Below are positions 51,968 to 61,000 of a stretch of DNA of 64,000 nt, piece by piece (within the stretch, counting starts at the first letter, position 1; every line of letters begins with the position of its first letter). The stretch covers positions 382,897-446,896 of the forward strand of contig NZ_KI912490.1 in the NCBI RefSeq assembly GCF_000518765.1. Reading direction: 5' to 3'. The notes under the pieces were generated by a model. It saw only the letters and a program-made list of their open reading frames with translations, was not told where the DNA came from and ran no database searches. This stretch comes from Ruminococcus flavefaciens ATCC 19208 (GTDB lineage: Bacteria > Bacillota > Clostridia > Oscillospirales > Ruminococcaceae). Both the position numbers and the translations under genes were made by a program.

Positions 51968-54790
51968 ATGACCGATAAAATCATAATTAAGGGCGCAAGA
52001 GCCAATAACCTTAAAAATATAGACCTTGAGCTGCCCCGTGACCGTCTTATTGTTATGACGGGGCTTTCGGGCTCGGGAAAATCCTCCCTTGCCTTTGATA
52101 CCATATATGCCGACGGTCAGCGCCGATACGTTGAGAGCCTTTCTTCATACGCAAGAATGTTTCTCGGACAAATGGAAAAGCCCGATGTTGACAGTATCGA
52201 GGGACTTTCTCCCGCTATATCCATAGACCAGAAAACAACATCGAAAAATCCCCGTTCAACTGTGGGAACTGTCACCGAGATATACGACTATCTCAGACTT
52301 CTGTATGCAAGGATAGGCGTTCCGCACTGTCCTGTCTGCGGCAGAGTCATAACACAGCAGACTGTAGACCAGATCGTGGATACGCTTATGGCACTTCCTG
52401 TGGGCACAAAATTACAGCTTCTTGCTCCTATTGTAAGGAACAGGAAGGGACAGTACGCGAAAGAACTGGAAAGTGCGAGAAAATCGGGGTACGTCCGTGT
52501 TCGTGTTGACGGTATAATGTACGAGCTTACGGAAGAGATAAAGCTGGACAAGAACAAGAAGCATAATATTGAAATAATCGTTGACCGTATCGTTATCAAA
52601 GAGGGGATAGAGTCCCGTATCGCCGACAGCCTTGAAACTATTTTCAGCCTCACAGGCGGACTTGCCATTGCAGATGTTATCGGCGGCGAGGAGATACTTT
52701 TCTCCCAGAATTACGCTTGCCCCGAGCATAATATAAGCATCGGCGAGCTTGAACCTGTTATGTTCTCGTTCAATAATCCTGTGGGCGCTTGTCCGAAATG
52801 TACAGGGCTGGGAGTTTTCAGACATATTGATCCCGATCTTGTAGTGCCAAACAAGGAGCTTACTATTGAGGACGGAGCTATAAATGCTTCGGGCTGGAAC
52901 AGTCTTGACGAAACTTCTATCTCAATGATGTATTACCGCGCTATATCAAAGCAGTACGGTGTACCTCTCGATGTTCCCGTAAAGGAGCTTAAAAAGGAGC
53001 AGCTTGATCTTTTCCTGTACGGTACAGGTGACGAGACTCTTGAGCTGAAACGTCCTGCCTCACTTGGCGGCGGAAGCTACCGTTCACCATTCGAGGGCGT
53101 TATCAATAACCTTGAACGCCGATACAAGGAGACTTCCAGCGAGTGGTCAAAAAACGAGATAGAGGAATACATGAGCGAGGTCAGCTGTCCTGTCTGCAAG
53201 GGAAAAAGACTTCGTGACGAGTATCTTGCAGTTACGGTAGGAGATAGGAATATCAGTGAGCTTACCGATCTTTCGGTAAAGGACGGGCTTAAATTCTTCA
53301 ATGAGCTGAAGCTTTCCGAGCATGACAGCTATGTAGGTGAGAGGATAATCAAGGAAATAAAGGAGCGACTCGGTTTTCTCGTGAGCGTAGGACTTGAATA
53401 CCTTACACTTTCTCGTTCTTCGGGCACTCTTTCGGGCGGTGAGAGCCAGCGTATCCGTCTTGCAACGCAGATTGGCTCGTCACTTGTTGGAGTGCTCTAT
53501 ATCCTTGATGAGCCGAGCATAGGTCTGCATCAGCGTGATAACGATAAGCTCATCGCAACTTTGAAAAGGCTGCGTGACTTGGGCAATACTCTCATCGTAG
53601 TAGAGCACGATGACGATACCATGCTGTCTGCGGATTATATCGTGGATATCGGTCCCGGAGCAGGCATACACGGCGGAGAAGTGGTATTCGCAGGAACTGT
53701 GGACAAGCTGCTGAAATGCAAGAACTCCATTACAGGACAGTACCTCAGCGGCAAAAAGAAGATAGAAGTGCCGAAGAAGCGCAGGAGCGGAAACGGCAAA
53801 TTCCTTACAGTAAAGGGAGCTTCCGAGCATAATCTGCATAATGTCGATGTGCAGATACCTCTCGGAGAGCTTGTCTGCGTTACGGGAGTGTCGGGCTCTG
53901 GAAAATCCTCTCTCGTCAATGAGATAATATACAAGCATCTTGCCGCAAAGCTGAACCGTGCAAAGACAAGATGCGGAGAATTCAAGGAGATGGACGGCAT
54001 TGAGAACCTTGACAAGGTAATATGTATCGACCAGTCGCCTATAGGCAGGACTCCTCGTTCAAATCCTGCCACATATACGGGAGTATTCGGCGATATCCGT
54101 GATCTTTTTGCGAAAACTCCCGATGCCAAGGCTCATGGCTATACAAGCGGACGCTTCTCGTTCAATGTCAAGGGTGGACGCTGTGAAGCCTGCGAGGGTG
54201 ACGGTATAATCAAGATAGAGATGCACTTCCTGCCCGATATTTACGTTCCCTGCGAGGTGTGTAAGGGTAAGCGCTACAACCGCGAGACCCTTGATGTACA
54301 TTATAAGGGAAAATCAATTTACGATGTGCTGGAAATGACTGTTGACGAGGGCGTTGAGTTCTTCGAGCATATCCCGAAAATAGCCAAGAAGCTGAAAACC
54401 TTGCAGGAGGTGGGACTTGGCTATATAAAGATAGGTCAGCCTGCTACCACACTTTCGGGCGGTGAGGCTCAGCGTGTAAAGCTGTCAACTGAGCTTTCAA
54501 AGCGTTCCACGGGCAATACTATCTATATCCTTGACGAACCTACTACAGGACTTCATACAGCCGATGTCCACAAGCTCATAGATGTTCTGCAAAAGCTGAC
54601 AGATCAGGGAAATACGGTACTTGTTATCGAGCATAATCTTAATGTTATAAAGGTGGCTGACCACATCATCGACTTAGGTCCTGAGGGCGGCGACGGCGGC
54701 GGAATGATCGTTGCGCAGGGAACTCCAGAGGAAGTCGCAAAGTGCGATAAGTCCTATACAGGACAGTACCTGAAAAGCTATCTTAAATAA
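51968..54790 (+). CDS. uvrA: UvrABC excinuclease subunit A
   Basis: A 940-residue ABC-class ATPase that scans DNA for bulky damage and loads UvrB in nucleotide excision repair. Two nucleotide-binding halves are present: Walker [15 protein letters not shown] near residue 32 and [14 protein letters not shown] near 640; signature motifs [12 protein letters not shown] and [12 protein letters not shown]; Walker [14 protein letters not shown] and [13 protein letters not shown]. Zinc sites include [15 protein letters not shown] and CEACEGDG ... CEVCKG. The length is normal for UvrA. Start at 51968 with GAGGAG upstream. uvrB is not adjacent here. Confidence 0.98.
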   Translation: MTDKIIIKGARANNLKNIDLELPRDRLIVMTGLSGSGKSSLAFDTIYADGQRRYVESLSSYARMFLGQMEKPDVDSIEGLSPAISIDQKTTSKNPRSTVGTVTEIYDYLRLLYARIGVPHCPVCGRVITQQTVDQIVDTLMALPVGTKLQLLAPIVRNRKGQYAKELESARKSGYVRVRVDGIMYELTEEIKLDKNKKHNIEIIVDRIVIKEGIESRIADSLETIFSLTGGLAIADVIGGEEILFSQNYACPEHNISIGELEPVMFSFNNPVGACPKCTGLGVFRHIDPDLVVPNKELTIEDGAINASGWNSLDETSISMMYYRAISKQYGVPLDVPVKELKKEQLDLFLYGTGDETLELKRPASLGGGSYRSPFEGVINNLERRYKETSSEWSKNEIEEYMSEVSCPVCKGKRLRDEYLAVTVGDRNISELTDLSVKDGLKFFNELKLSEHDSYVGERIIKEIKERLGFLVSVGLEYLTLSRSSGTLSGGESQRIRLATQIGSSLVGVLYILDEPSIGLHQRDNDKLIATLKRLRDLGNTLIVVEHDDDTMLSADYIVDIGPGAGIHGGEVVFAGTVDKLLKCKNSITGQYLSGKKKIEVPKKRRSGNGKFLTVKGASEHNLHNVDVQIPLGELVCVTGVSGSGKSSLVNEIIYKHLAAKLNRAKTRCGEFKEMDGIENLDKVICIDQSPIGRTPRSNPATYTGVFGDIRDLFAKTPDAKAHGYTSGRFSFNVKGGRCEACEGDGIIKIEMHFLPDIYVPCEVCKGKRYNRETLDVHYKGKSIYDVLEMTVDEGVEFFEHIPKIAKKLKTLQEVGLGYIKIGQPATTLSGGEAQRVKLSTELSKRSTGNTIYILDEPTTGLHTADVHKLIDVLQKLTDQGNTVLVIEHNLNVIKVADHIIDLGPEGGDGGGMIVAQGTPEEVAKCDKSYTGQYLKSYLK

Positions 54791-54792
54791 AA

Positions 54793-54834
54793 TAAGAGTA
54801 TTCTCTCCGTTATGGAGGGAATACTCTTTTTTTT
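54793..54834. terminator. Terminator between uvrA and recombinase-spoVT
   Basis: AGAGTATTCTCTCC / GGAGGGAATACTCT stem with a T8 run on the plus side. It lies between two convergent genes and touches the recombinase stop codon. Confidence 0.9.
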
Positions 54835-57010
54835 ATCCTTCTATCTGTCGTGCAAGGAACTGTGCGGAAGCGTTTATGAGGCTCTTTTGCAGATCTGTGA
54901 CTTCTTTGCACTTTTCACTTGTGAGAAATGCCACAGCTCCCGAAACATCACCTGCTGTAATGATAGGCAGTGCGGCTATGGCAGTTCTGTTTACTCCCTC
55001 AGCTGGGAAAAAGTTATTTGTACTGCCGTCGGGACAGAAGAATTGTCCGCGGTTCTCCATAAGCTCTTCAAGCTGACCTGTTACACGCCTTTCGGCAAAT
55101 TCCTTACGCGGTACACCTGCGGTAGCGACAACGTGATCCTTATCAAATATAACTACGGGACAGCCAGCTATCTTATGCATGATATCCGCAACATATCCTG
55201 CATTTTCACTCATTTCGCTGACCGCAGAATACTTTCGGAATATGACTTCGCCGTCGTTGTTTGTGTATATCTCAAGTGGGTCGCCCTCACTGATAACATT
55301 GATACTGAGAATTTTGCCGTTACTTGCCGTAATTTCGGCAAATCGCGAGGCTTCTTCGGTTATCCCGGTGCCTTGTTTAAAATTTACGGCTGTCTCCGCA
55401 TTGCTGTGTTCGGGGAGAACTCCTGTTTTTAGCAGAGTATCTATATCAGGTCTGAGCTTGATATCAACGTGTTCCTCATAGACTGTTATCCTTTCGATGA
55501 TGAAGTCAACGTCCACCTTGGTGAGCTTTTCCTTGCTGACAATAGCGTCGAATACTTCCATTACTGTCTTTGCTGTTCGGTTTACGTTCACTATCATATT
55601 ATGCTTATCGGCGGCAAGCTGCATTTGATTGCGTAGTCCTTCCAGACGCAGGGTAAGCTCGTCTATCTGCTCAGTGTATATCTCCTCAAGCATTTCCTCA
55701 CGCTCGGGGTGCTTGGCTATGTCCCTGACGTGCTGACGTGCAAGCATTTTTATTTCGGTGCGGGTATCTTCCATTTGCTGTTCGAGCATCTCGACAACCG
55801 ACTTACTTGAAGAGGTCTCGCTGCGTTCCTTGTCAATTGACTCCTGCAACTGTTCAAGCATAGCCGCAGAGTTGTCACGAACTTTTTCAACGAATGACTT
55901 GAGCAGTCCGTCAAGCATATCCACACGGGTATGGTGCGAAGTACAGCCCTTGATACCGCGCTGATGATATGTTCCGCAGCGATAAGCAGGGGACAGGTCG
56001 GGACGGCTCATGGAGAACATCGGACTGCCGCAGTCTCCGCAGAACAGATAGCCTGAATATATGTTATCGTACTTCTTCACGCCTCGGTAGTTGCTGTTCG
56101 TGCGCCGTTTCATCTGTTCCTGCACGCTTGCAAACAGCTTGTAATCTACGATAGGAGTATGGTTGTTCTCAAATACGAGGTGGTCAGTCTCTTCGAGCTT
56201 CGTATCTGTACCGTTTATCTTCCTGCGGCGATATTTGCCTTGTCTCAGCGTACCGATATAGAAATCGTTGCGGAGTATCTCGCTGACTGTGACTATGCTC
56301 CACTCATTCTTTCCGCGGAGCTTGCATTCCTCGCCTTTAGCCTCACGGCGTTCCTTTTCAGCCATACGAGGCGTGGGAATATGTCGGTCGGTCAGGTGAT
56401 TGGCAATGCGCTTATATCCCCAGCCCTCGCTGTAAAGCCTGAATATCTCCCTGACTACTTCCGCAGCAGGCTCGTCCACCTCAAACTGCATGAGCTTGCT
56501 GTTGGTCATGATGTAGCCGTAGGGTACTGCACATATCCACTTGCCCTCTTCCTGACGGCGTTTAACAACCGAGCGTACCTTCTTAGATGTATCTGTAACA
56601 GGCATTTCATTGATAAGGAAGCGGAACTGTATCGCCGTCCAGTCATCGAATGTCGGGTAGTCGATACTGTCACCTATAGAGATTATACGCATACCTGCAT
56701 CTCGGAGGTCCTCAAGCTCAACAAGTCCCTTGCTGTTGCGGCGACTGAAACGTGAGAAATCCTTGATTATGAGGATATCATATTCGTGTTGGAGCATCTT
56801 CTTCCGCAGCTTCTGGTAGCCCTCTCGCTGCTCAAAGGTATAGCCGCTGCGGTCACGGTCCTCGTAGAAGTTGAGCTCCGCCGTGGGAAAGGTCTTGCTT
56901 ACATAATCAGCGATGATCGCTTTTTGATTCTCAATAGAGGTGTTGTCGCGGTCAAGCTCCTCATCGACCGATATTCGGCAGTAACCCGCTATCCTGAGTT
57001 TATCTTCCAT
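54833..57010 (-). CDS. Large serine recombinase fused in frame to SpoVT C-terminal domain
   Basis: A 725-residue frame. Residues 1-150 form a serine-recombinase catalytic domain with the nucleophile in GYCRISVDEE (Ser14) and Arg-containing DRSGYTFEQREGY. The recombinase domain follows (WICAVPYGYIM ... DEPAAEVVREIFRLYSEG), then a zinc ribbon (CGDCGSPMF ... RCGTYHQRGIKGC) and a coiled coil (about 380-480). From residue 575 the sequence changes to EGDPLEIYTNNDGEVIFRKYS and a GAF-type domain ending SAQFLARQIEG, matching SpoVT (sporulation regulator, 178 residues in B. subtilis) from about codon 30 to its end. Only the N-terminal AbrB-like DNA-binding part is missing. AAGGAG precedes the ATG. Confidence 0.88.
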   Translation of the reverse strand: MEDKLRIAGYCRISVDEELDRDNTSIENQKAIIADYVSKTFPTAELNFYEDRDRSGYTFEQREGYQKLRKKMLQHEYDILIIKDFSRFSRRNSKGLVELEDLRDAGMRIISIGDSIDYPTFDDWTAIQFRFLINEMPVTDTSKKVRSVVKRRQEEGKWICAVPYGYIMTNSKLMQFEVDEPAAEVVREIFRLYSEGWGYKRIANHLTDRHIPTPRMAEKERREAKGEECKLRGKNEWSIVTVSEILRNDFYIGTLRQGKYRRRKINGTDTKLEETDHLVFENNHTPIVDYKLFASVQEQMKRRTNSNYRGVKKYDNIYSGYLFCGDCGSPMFSMSRPDLSPAYRCGTYHQRGIKGCTSHHTRVDMLDGLLKSFVEKVRDNSAAMLEQLQESIDKERSETSSSKSVVEMLEQQMEDTRTEIKMLARQHVRDIAKHPEREEMLEEIYTEQIDELTLRLEGLRNQMQLAADKHNMIVNVNRTAKTVMEVFDAIVSKEKLTKVDVDFIIERITVYEEHVDIKLRPDIDTLLKTGVLPEHSNAETAVNFKQGTGITEEASRFAEITASNGKILSINVISEGDPLEIYTNNDGEVIFRKYSAVSEMSENAGYVADIMHKIAGCPVVIFDKDHVVATAGVPRKEFAERRVTGQLEELMENRGQFFCPDGSTNNFFPAEGVNRTAIAALPIITAGDVSGAVAFLTSEKCKEVTDLQKSLINASAQFLARQIEG

Positions 57011-57123
57011 AGTCAGCTCCTTGTGTCAATGTTGATTATTGTTGCACATAAAATTGCATCTTCATTGTAACATACGATTGCTGAAAAAGCAATAGCTGCA
57101 TGAGAATTACCATAATAATACAA

Positions 57124-57144
57124 AGAGGTGCGCTTTATGCGCAC
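57124..57144 (-). terminator. Hairpin at end of small gene before recombinase
   Basis: GGTGCGC / GCGCACC with the stop codon of the small gene in its loop; TCTTTGT follows on the minus strand. It is a weak terminator or attenuator about 115 nt before the recombinase start. Confidence 0.5.
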
Positions 57145-57341
57145 CCCAGATTTTTTTTCAGCAGGCTTTCCATACAGCTGAGCAGGTCGTCGCTGCCCGA
57201 CAGGAAATAGACCACCCTGCATTTCTTTACGTTAACTTTTTCAAGGAGCTGATGCGTCAGTTCCTTGCGGTCATATTGCTGCTCTGCATTAGTCAGCCAG
57301 ACCTCGATATATCCTTTGTTACGCTTATCGTATATCTCCAA
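57135..57341 (-). CDS. Small mobile-element-associated protein
   Basis: About 68 residues from a TTG at 57341 that has AAAAGGAGG 8 nt upstream; a GTG at 57395 is in frame but has no ribosome site. The sequence has an acidic, Tyr-rich start (EIYDKRNKGYIEVWLTNAEQ), where WLTNAEQ resembles small proteins often seen in integrative and conjugative elements of Firmicutes, and a C-terminal VVYFLSGSDDLLSCMESLL similar to their VAVFHSGKEDL segments. The function is unknown. It lies just upstream of the recombinase and may be coexpressed. Confidence 0.6.
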   Translation of the reverse strand: MEIYDKRNKGYIEVWLTNAEQQYDRKELTHQLLEKVNVKKCRVVYFLSGSDDLLSCMESLLKKNLGCA

Positions 57342-57768
57342 CGCACCTGCCTCCTTTTCATTAGTATTATTCCCCAATAATATAGGTTTAGTCACCGTGA
57401 ATTATTACTCGCCGTTATAGATGCTCGCATACGGCAGGCGATACGTTACACCTGTTATAGCTGTTTTCAGAAGCTTATTCCTGCTATGGTGCTTGCTTGA
57501 TAACGCTCCCATACAGGCGAATTCTCCCTGTTCAAGCTGATTTGATCTGTCAAAGCTAATGTGTGTCTCAGACGATATGGCAACAGCATAAACTTCAATT
57601 GTTCCACAAACGTCCCTGCACAGTAAAAACGCAATTTTTCCATACTTTTTGTATAGTTTGAAGCTCGATCATCTACTCGGAAAAAGTAAAATTATACTAA
57701 ACGAACAGCCTTGGTTTGTGAGTATTGCCAATTTATATTAACTAATTATGAATTTCAAAGAATCGGAC
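57342..57768. other. Intergenic region with no clear gene
   Basis: About 430 nt of moderate to high AT content between the divergent small gene and the giant surface gene. No reading frame with a ribosome site, no repeat unit of the TGTAGGG type and no tRNA were seen. The N-terminal codons of spoVT were looked for on the minus strand and not found here. Confidence 0.55.
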
Positions 57769-57797
57769 GTGACATTTATTTTTCAGTGTGGTATAAT
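57769..57797 (+). promoter_or_regulatory. Promoter upstream of giant surface gene
   Basis: GTGACA (57769-57774), 17-nt spacer ending AGTGTGG, TATAAT (57792-57797). A 7-bp hairpin (ATGTTCA/TGAACAT) starts near the predicted +1. The first signals downstream are a 52-codon frame and a terminator-like hairpin. Confidence 0.7.
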
Positions 57798-57822
57798 ACG
57801 ACTATGTTCAGAAAGAAAAAAT

Positions 57823-57981
57823 ATGAACATAAAGAGACAAGATACAGAACGAAGAAATCATGTTTTAGGGGCTGAAGTTAAAATGCAAAAGGTATGTAAC
57901 TTTAAGAAGTTTATGTCTTTATATATTTACAAATGCTATAACTCTGCCCGTTCACAATTTAATGATCTAAAAGCGTGCTGA
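57823..57981 (+). CDS. Possible 52-residue protein or leader
   Basis: ATG at 57823 lies about 20 nt after the predicted transcription start. The basic, Cys/Lys-rich product MNIKRQDTERRNHVLG... has no family I know, and the ribosome site is weak (AGAAAG). The stop codon sits inside the following terminator-like hairpin. It could be a real small gene, a leader peptide of the surface gene, or chance. Confidence 0.3.
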   Translation: MNIKRQDTERRNHVLGAEVKMQKVCNFKKFMSLYIYKCYNSARSQFNDLKAC

Positions 57982-58012
57982 CAGGCTAATTATGCCTATA
58001 GGTGCGCTTTTT
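57970..58012 (+). terminator. Terminator-like hairpin in leader of surface gene
   Basis: AAAGCG pairs with CGCTTT around an inner AGGC/GCCT hairpin, followed by TTTTTATATTTT. A second hairpin (GCAGCGGCAAAGTC / GACTTGCTGCTGC) follows at about 58021-58061, and then AAGGAGG. An attenuation arrangement is possible. Confidence 0.55.
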
Positions 58013-58097
58013 ATATTTTGCAGCGGCAAAGTCTTAGGGGTTGAGCGACTTGCTGCTGCGGGAAATTTACATTCTTAATAAGGAGGAAATGAGCTTT

Positions 58098-61000
58098 ATG
58101 AGAAACTCAAAGAAGAAAAACAACACATTTAAAAGAGTGGCAGCAGGTGCGCTGTCTATGGCTCTTGTAGCGGGTGCGTTACCTGCAAACGTAGGAGGCT
58201 TTTTGACAGGAGGCAAGGGTATTGTTGCTCATGCGGAAACAGCATATACAGCTGCAGAAACTCATGTTGGATTAAAGCTCAATGTTGGCGACAGCTTTGT
58301 GATTCCTGAATCCACTCATGTAAAAGGTTACGAAAATATGATTCTTTGGGATGGATCTACTTATGACATTGGTACACAGGCTCGCACCATAACTGTTGTC
58401 CGTGGTGAGAACGGTGCTCTCAAGCTTGATGGGGTTGAGCAGAATTTTACTTATCCTGAACTCGAAAGTAGCACAGATCAGCTTTGCATAATTGAATATG
58501 ATAACAACTCTGGCTGGCATTTATGTGGACTTGTTCGCTGTAACGCTTTTACCGGAGTGACATCGTTTGATGAAATTAATTTATACGGCGATACTATCGA
58601 TGGCTGTGATGTTACAAAGGTAGAAAATCATATGTCTCGTAATTGTAATGTTACCATTTCAAATATCGAATCCGGAAAGAAAGTGCGCCTGACTTATTCG
58701 GATAATACAACTAATGATATTGAACCTACTGAAGGTACGGTCACATTTACAAGTGCATTGACTACACATTACGCTGATGAAAGTAATAAAAAGGTTAATT
58801 CGGTAGAGATAGTGCCTATTCCTACTGACCTCACCCTCACTGCACCAAATCTTACATACACCAGCAGTGCGCAGAATCTTATTGCAGACGCTCCACAGGG
58901 CACAAAGTTCAGCCTGACAGCGCCGGTATATTCTTTTAACCATGACGCTGCTTGGGCTGAACAGCTCATGCTTGAAGAATATTACAATTCCATGGAAGAA
59001 GCAGCGGATTCAGCTACTGATACATCAACCCAAACGAATCTTATTAATGCTGCACGTACCTTAGATCGTTATCGTCAGGCTATTAATCATTTATATGCAG
59101 GTAACCCAGAAGATGCTAATAGTAGTATAGCGGCAGCTAATGCTTCTATAAGCGAAGTGAATACTGATTTTAGCACAGAAAATAATGATATCAACGCAAT
59201 TCTCGATTATATTAACACATACATCAGGGGCAAAAACTTAGATGACCTGAAAGAACGCTTTAATACTGCTGCTGACACTTCCTCTTGGAGCACCGACGTT
59301 CCCCAAAAAACCGACGCAGGCACTTACACCGTTTACTATCAGGGTGACGGCGTGAATTACAACAAAGAAATCAAGAAAGTTGATGTTATTATCGCCAAGG
59401 CTAATCTCAGTGTAGGCACAGACTACACCGCCCCCACCGGCAGCGACGACCTGAAATATACAGCTGCTGACATTCCGCTTCTTGAAGACGGCAATACCGG
59501 CTCAGTTACTACTGTTGACAGCAATACCGGTGAGCCTGTTGGCACAATGGAGTATGGTATAGCAGGCACTAAAGAAGCAAATATTATTAAGAATACTGAG
59601 TCAGAAGAGCTAACAGTGGGCACGGTTTCGGTAGGTGATATTTATTCTCCTGTTGGTAATAAGGGCATAAATATCCCTAAATCTGCTTACTCTAAGTATA
59701 TACTTGACGATAAAGAGTATACGAGTTTAGCATCTTGGACATATTTAAAATATAATGGTAGTAGATACTACATGACAGCTCAATATGAAGACCCCGGTTT
59801 GAAAGACGGCTGTGACGCTGTTCGTGTGAAAGAAATCCGTAGTGATGCAATTGTTTTTGAATCGTACAATTCGGCATTGGAAACCATCGACTGGAAAACC
59901 ACTGTTCCCACAGCCAAAGACGTAGGCGAATACAAAGTTTACTACAGAGTAAAGGGCGACGCTAACCACAACGACACTGCTCCTGCATTTGTAACTTCTG
60001 CTATCGAATACGCTACAGCCTCTCTTACACTCAGTCCGTCTCTGACAGGCGCAGTTATCGTTGAAAACGGCGCTACTGAGGCTCTTGAGGCAACAGACGG
60101 CGTATATACGCTCGCAGGTACTAAGAAGTACAACATCTATACAAATAAGTCTATCGCTGACAGTACAGCAGCTACAGCTCTTGACCTGACTTCCAAGAGC
60201 TCCAATAAGACTTTCGGCGGTAATACATATAGCTACCGTTATGAGATAGAGGTTCCCACAACTCCTGCCGAGGGCGGCTATATCCTCTCTCACACAAATA
60301 ACTACGTCGGCAAGGTAAGCACCGAAGTGGGCAAGGCGAATGTCATGAACATTCAGGAGGACGGCGTTACTACAGAGAACGTTGCTGTTCTCAATGCAGA
60401 CGGTGTTATCTATTACGGCGACCAGCTTGAAAAAGATGAGCTTGTTACTATCGCAGACGGCTACGGCAGCATTGTTAATGTTGACGAGATCTATCTTGAA
60501 AACAATACCGCAAGCGGCGGCAAGGTAACAGGTGACGCTCTTGTTATCGGTACGACCTACCTTCTTACAGCGAAGGTATCTGTTGACGCAGACGGAGATC
60601 CTGATAACGGCATAAGCGGCAACACCATATACCTCAAGCAGCAGGTCACTTATGCGGCTCGTCCTATGACTATGAACGAGTACGCCCTCAAGACCGAGGA
60701 CGGCTTAGTTCCGCTGGAAGTATCAGACGGCACAGTTAATGTTCCTGCGGAATACTGGGTATGCACGCTAAAAGATGACAGTTCTAAAACATATATCAGG
60801 GTGGAAGAACCTGATGAAGCATTAAGTGCTTTATTCACTTGGGAAAAGAAGTCCACATTCGTTTACAACAGCGCAGCTCAGAAGCCCGTTATCGTTGTAA
60901 AGAACGGCGGCGATAATACTATCGTGCTTGCTGATACAGCAGTTGCAGCTAATGAGACAGCAACTCCTCCTGTAGCAGCAGTTGCTAAGGACTATAACAA

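Noticed and set aside
57342..57768. Missing N-terminal half of spoVT
   Set aside because: The expected RRIDDLGRVVIPKEIRR-type coding sequence was looked for on the minus strand in this gap and is not there.
58015..58097. Possible c-di-GMP (GEMM-I) riboswitch before the giant surface gene, because of CGGCAAAGTC
   Set aside because: Only a few bases agree; the conserved GACGCAAAG core and second stem are absent.
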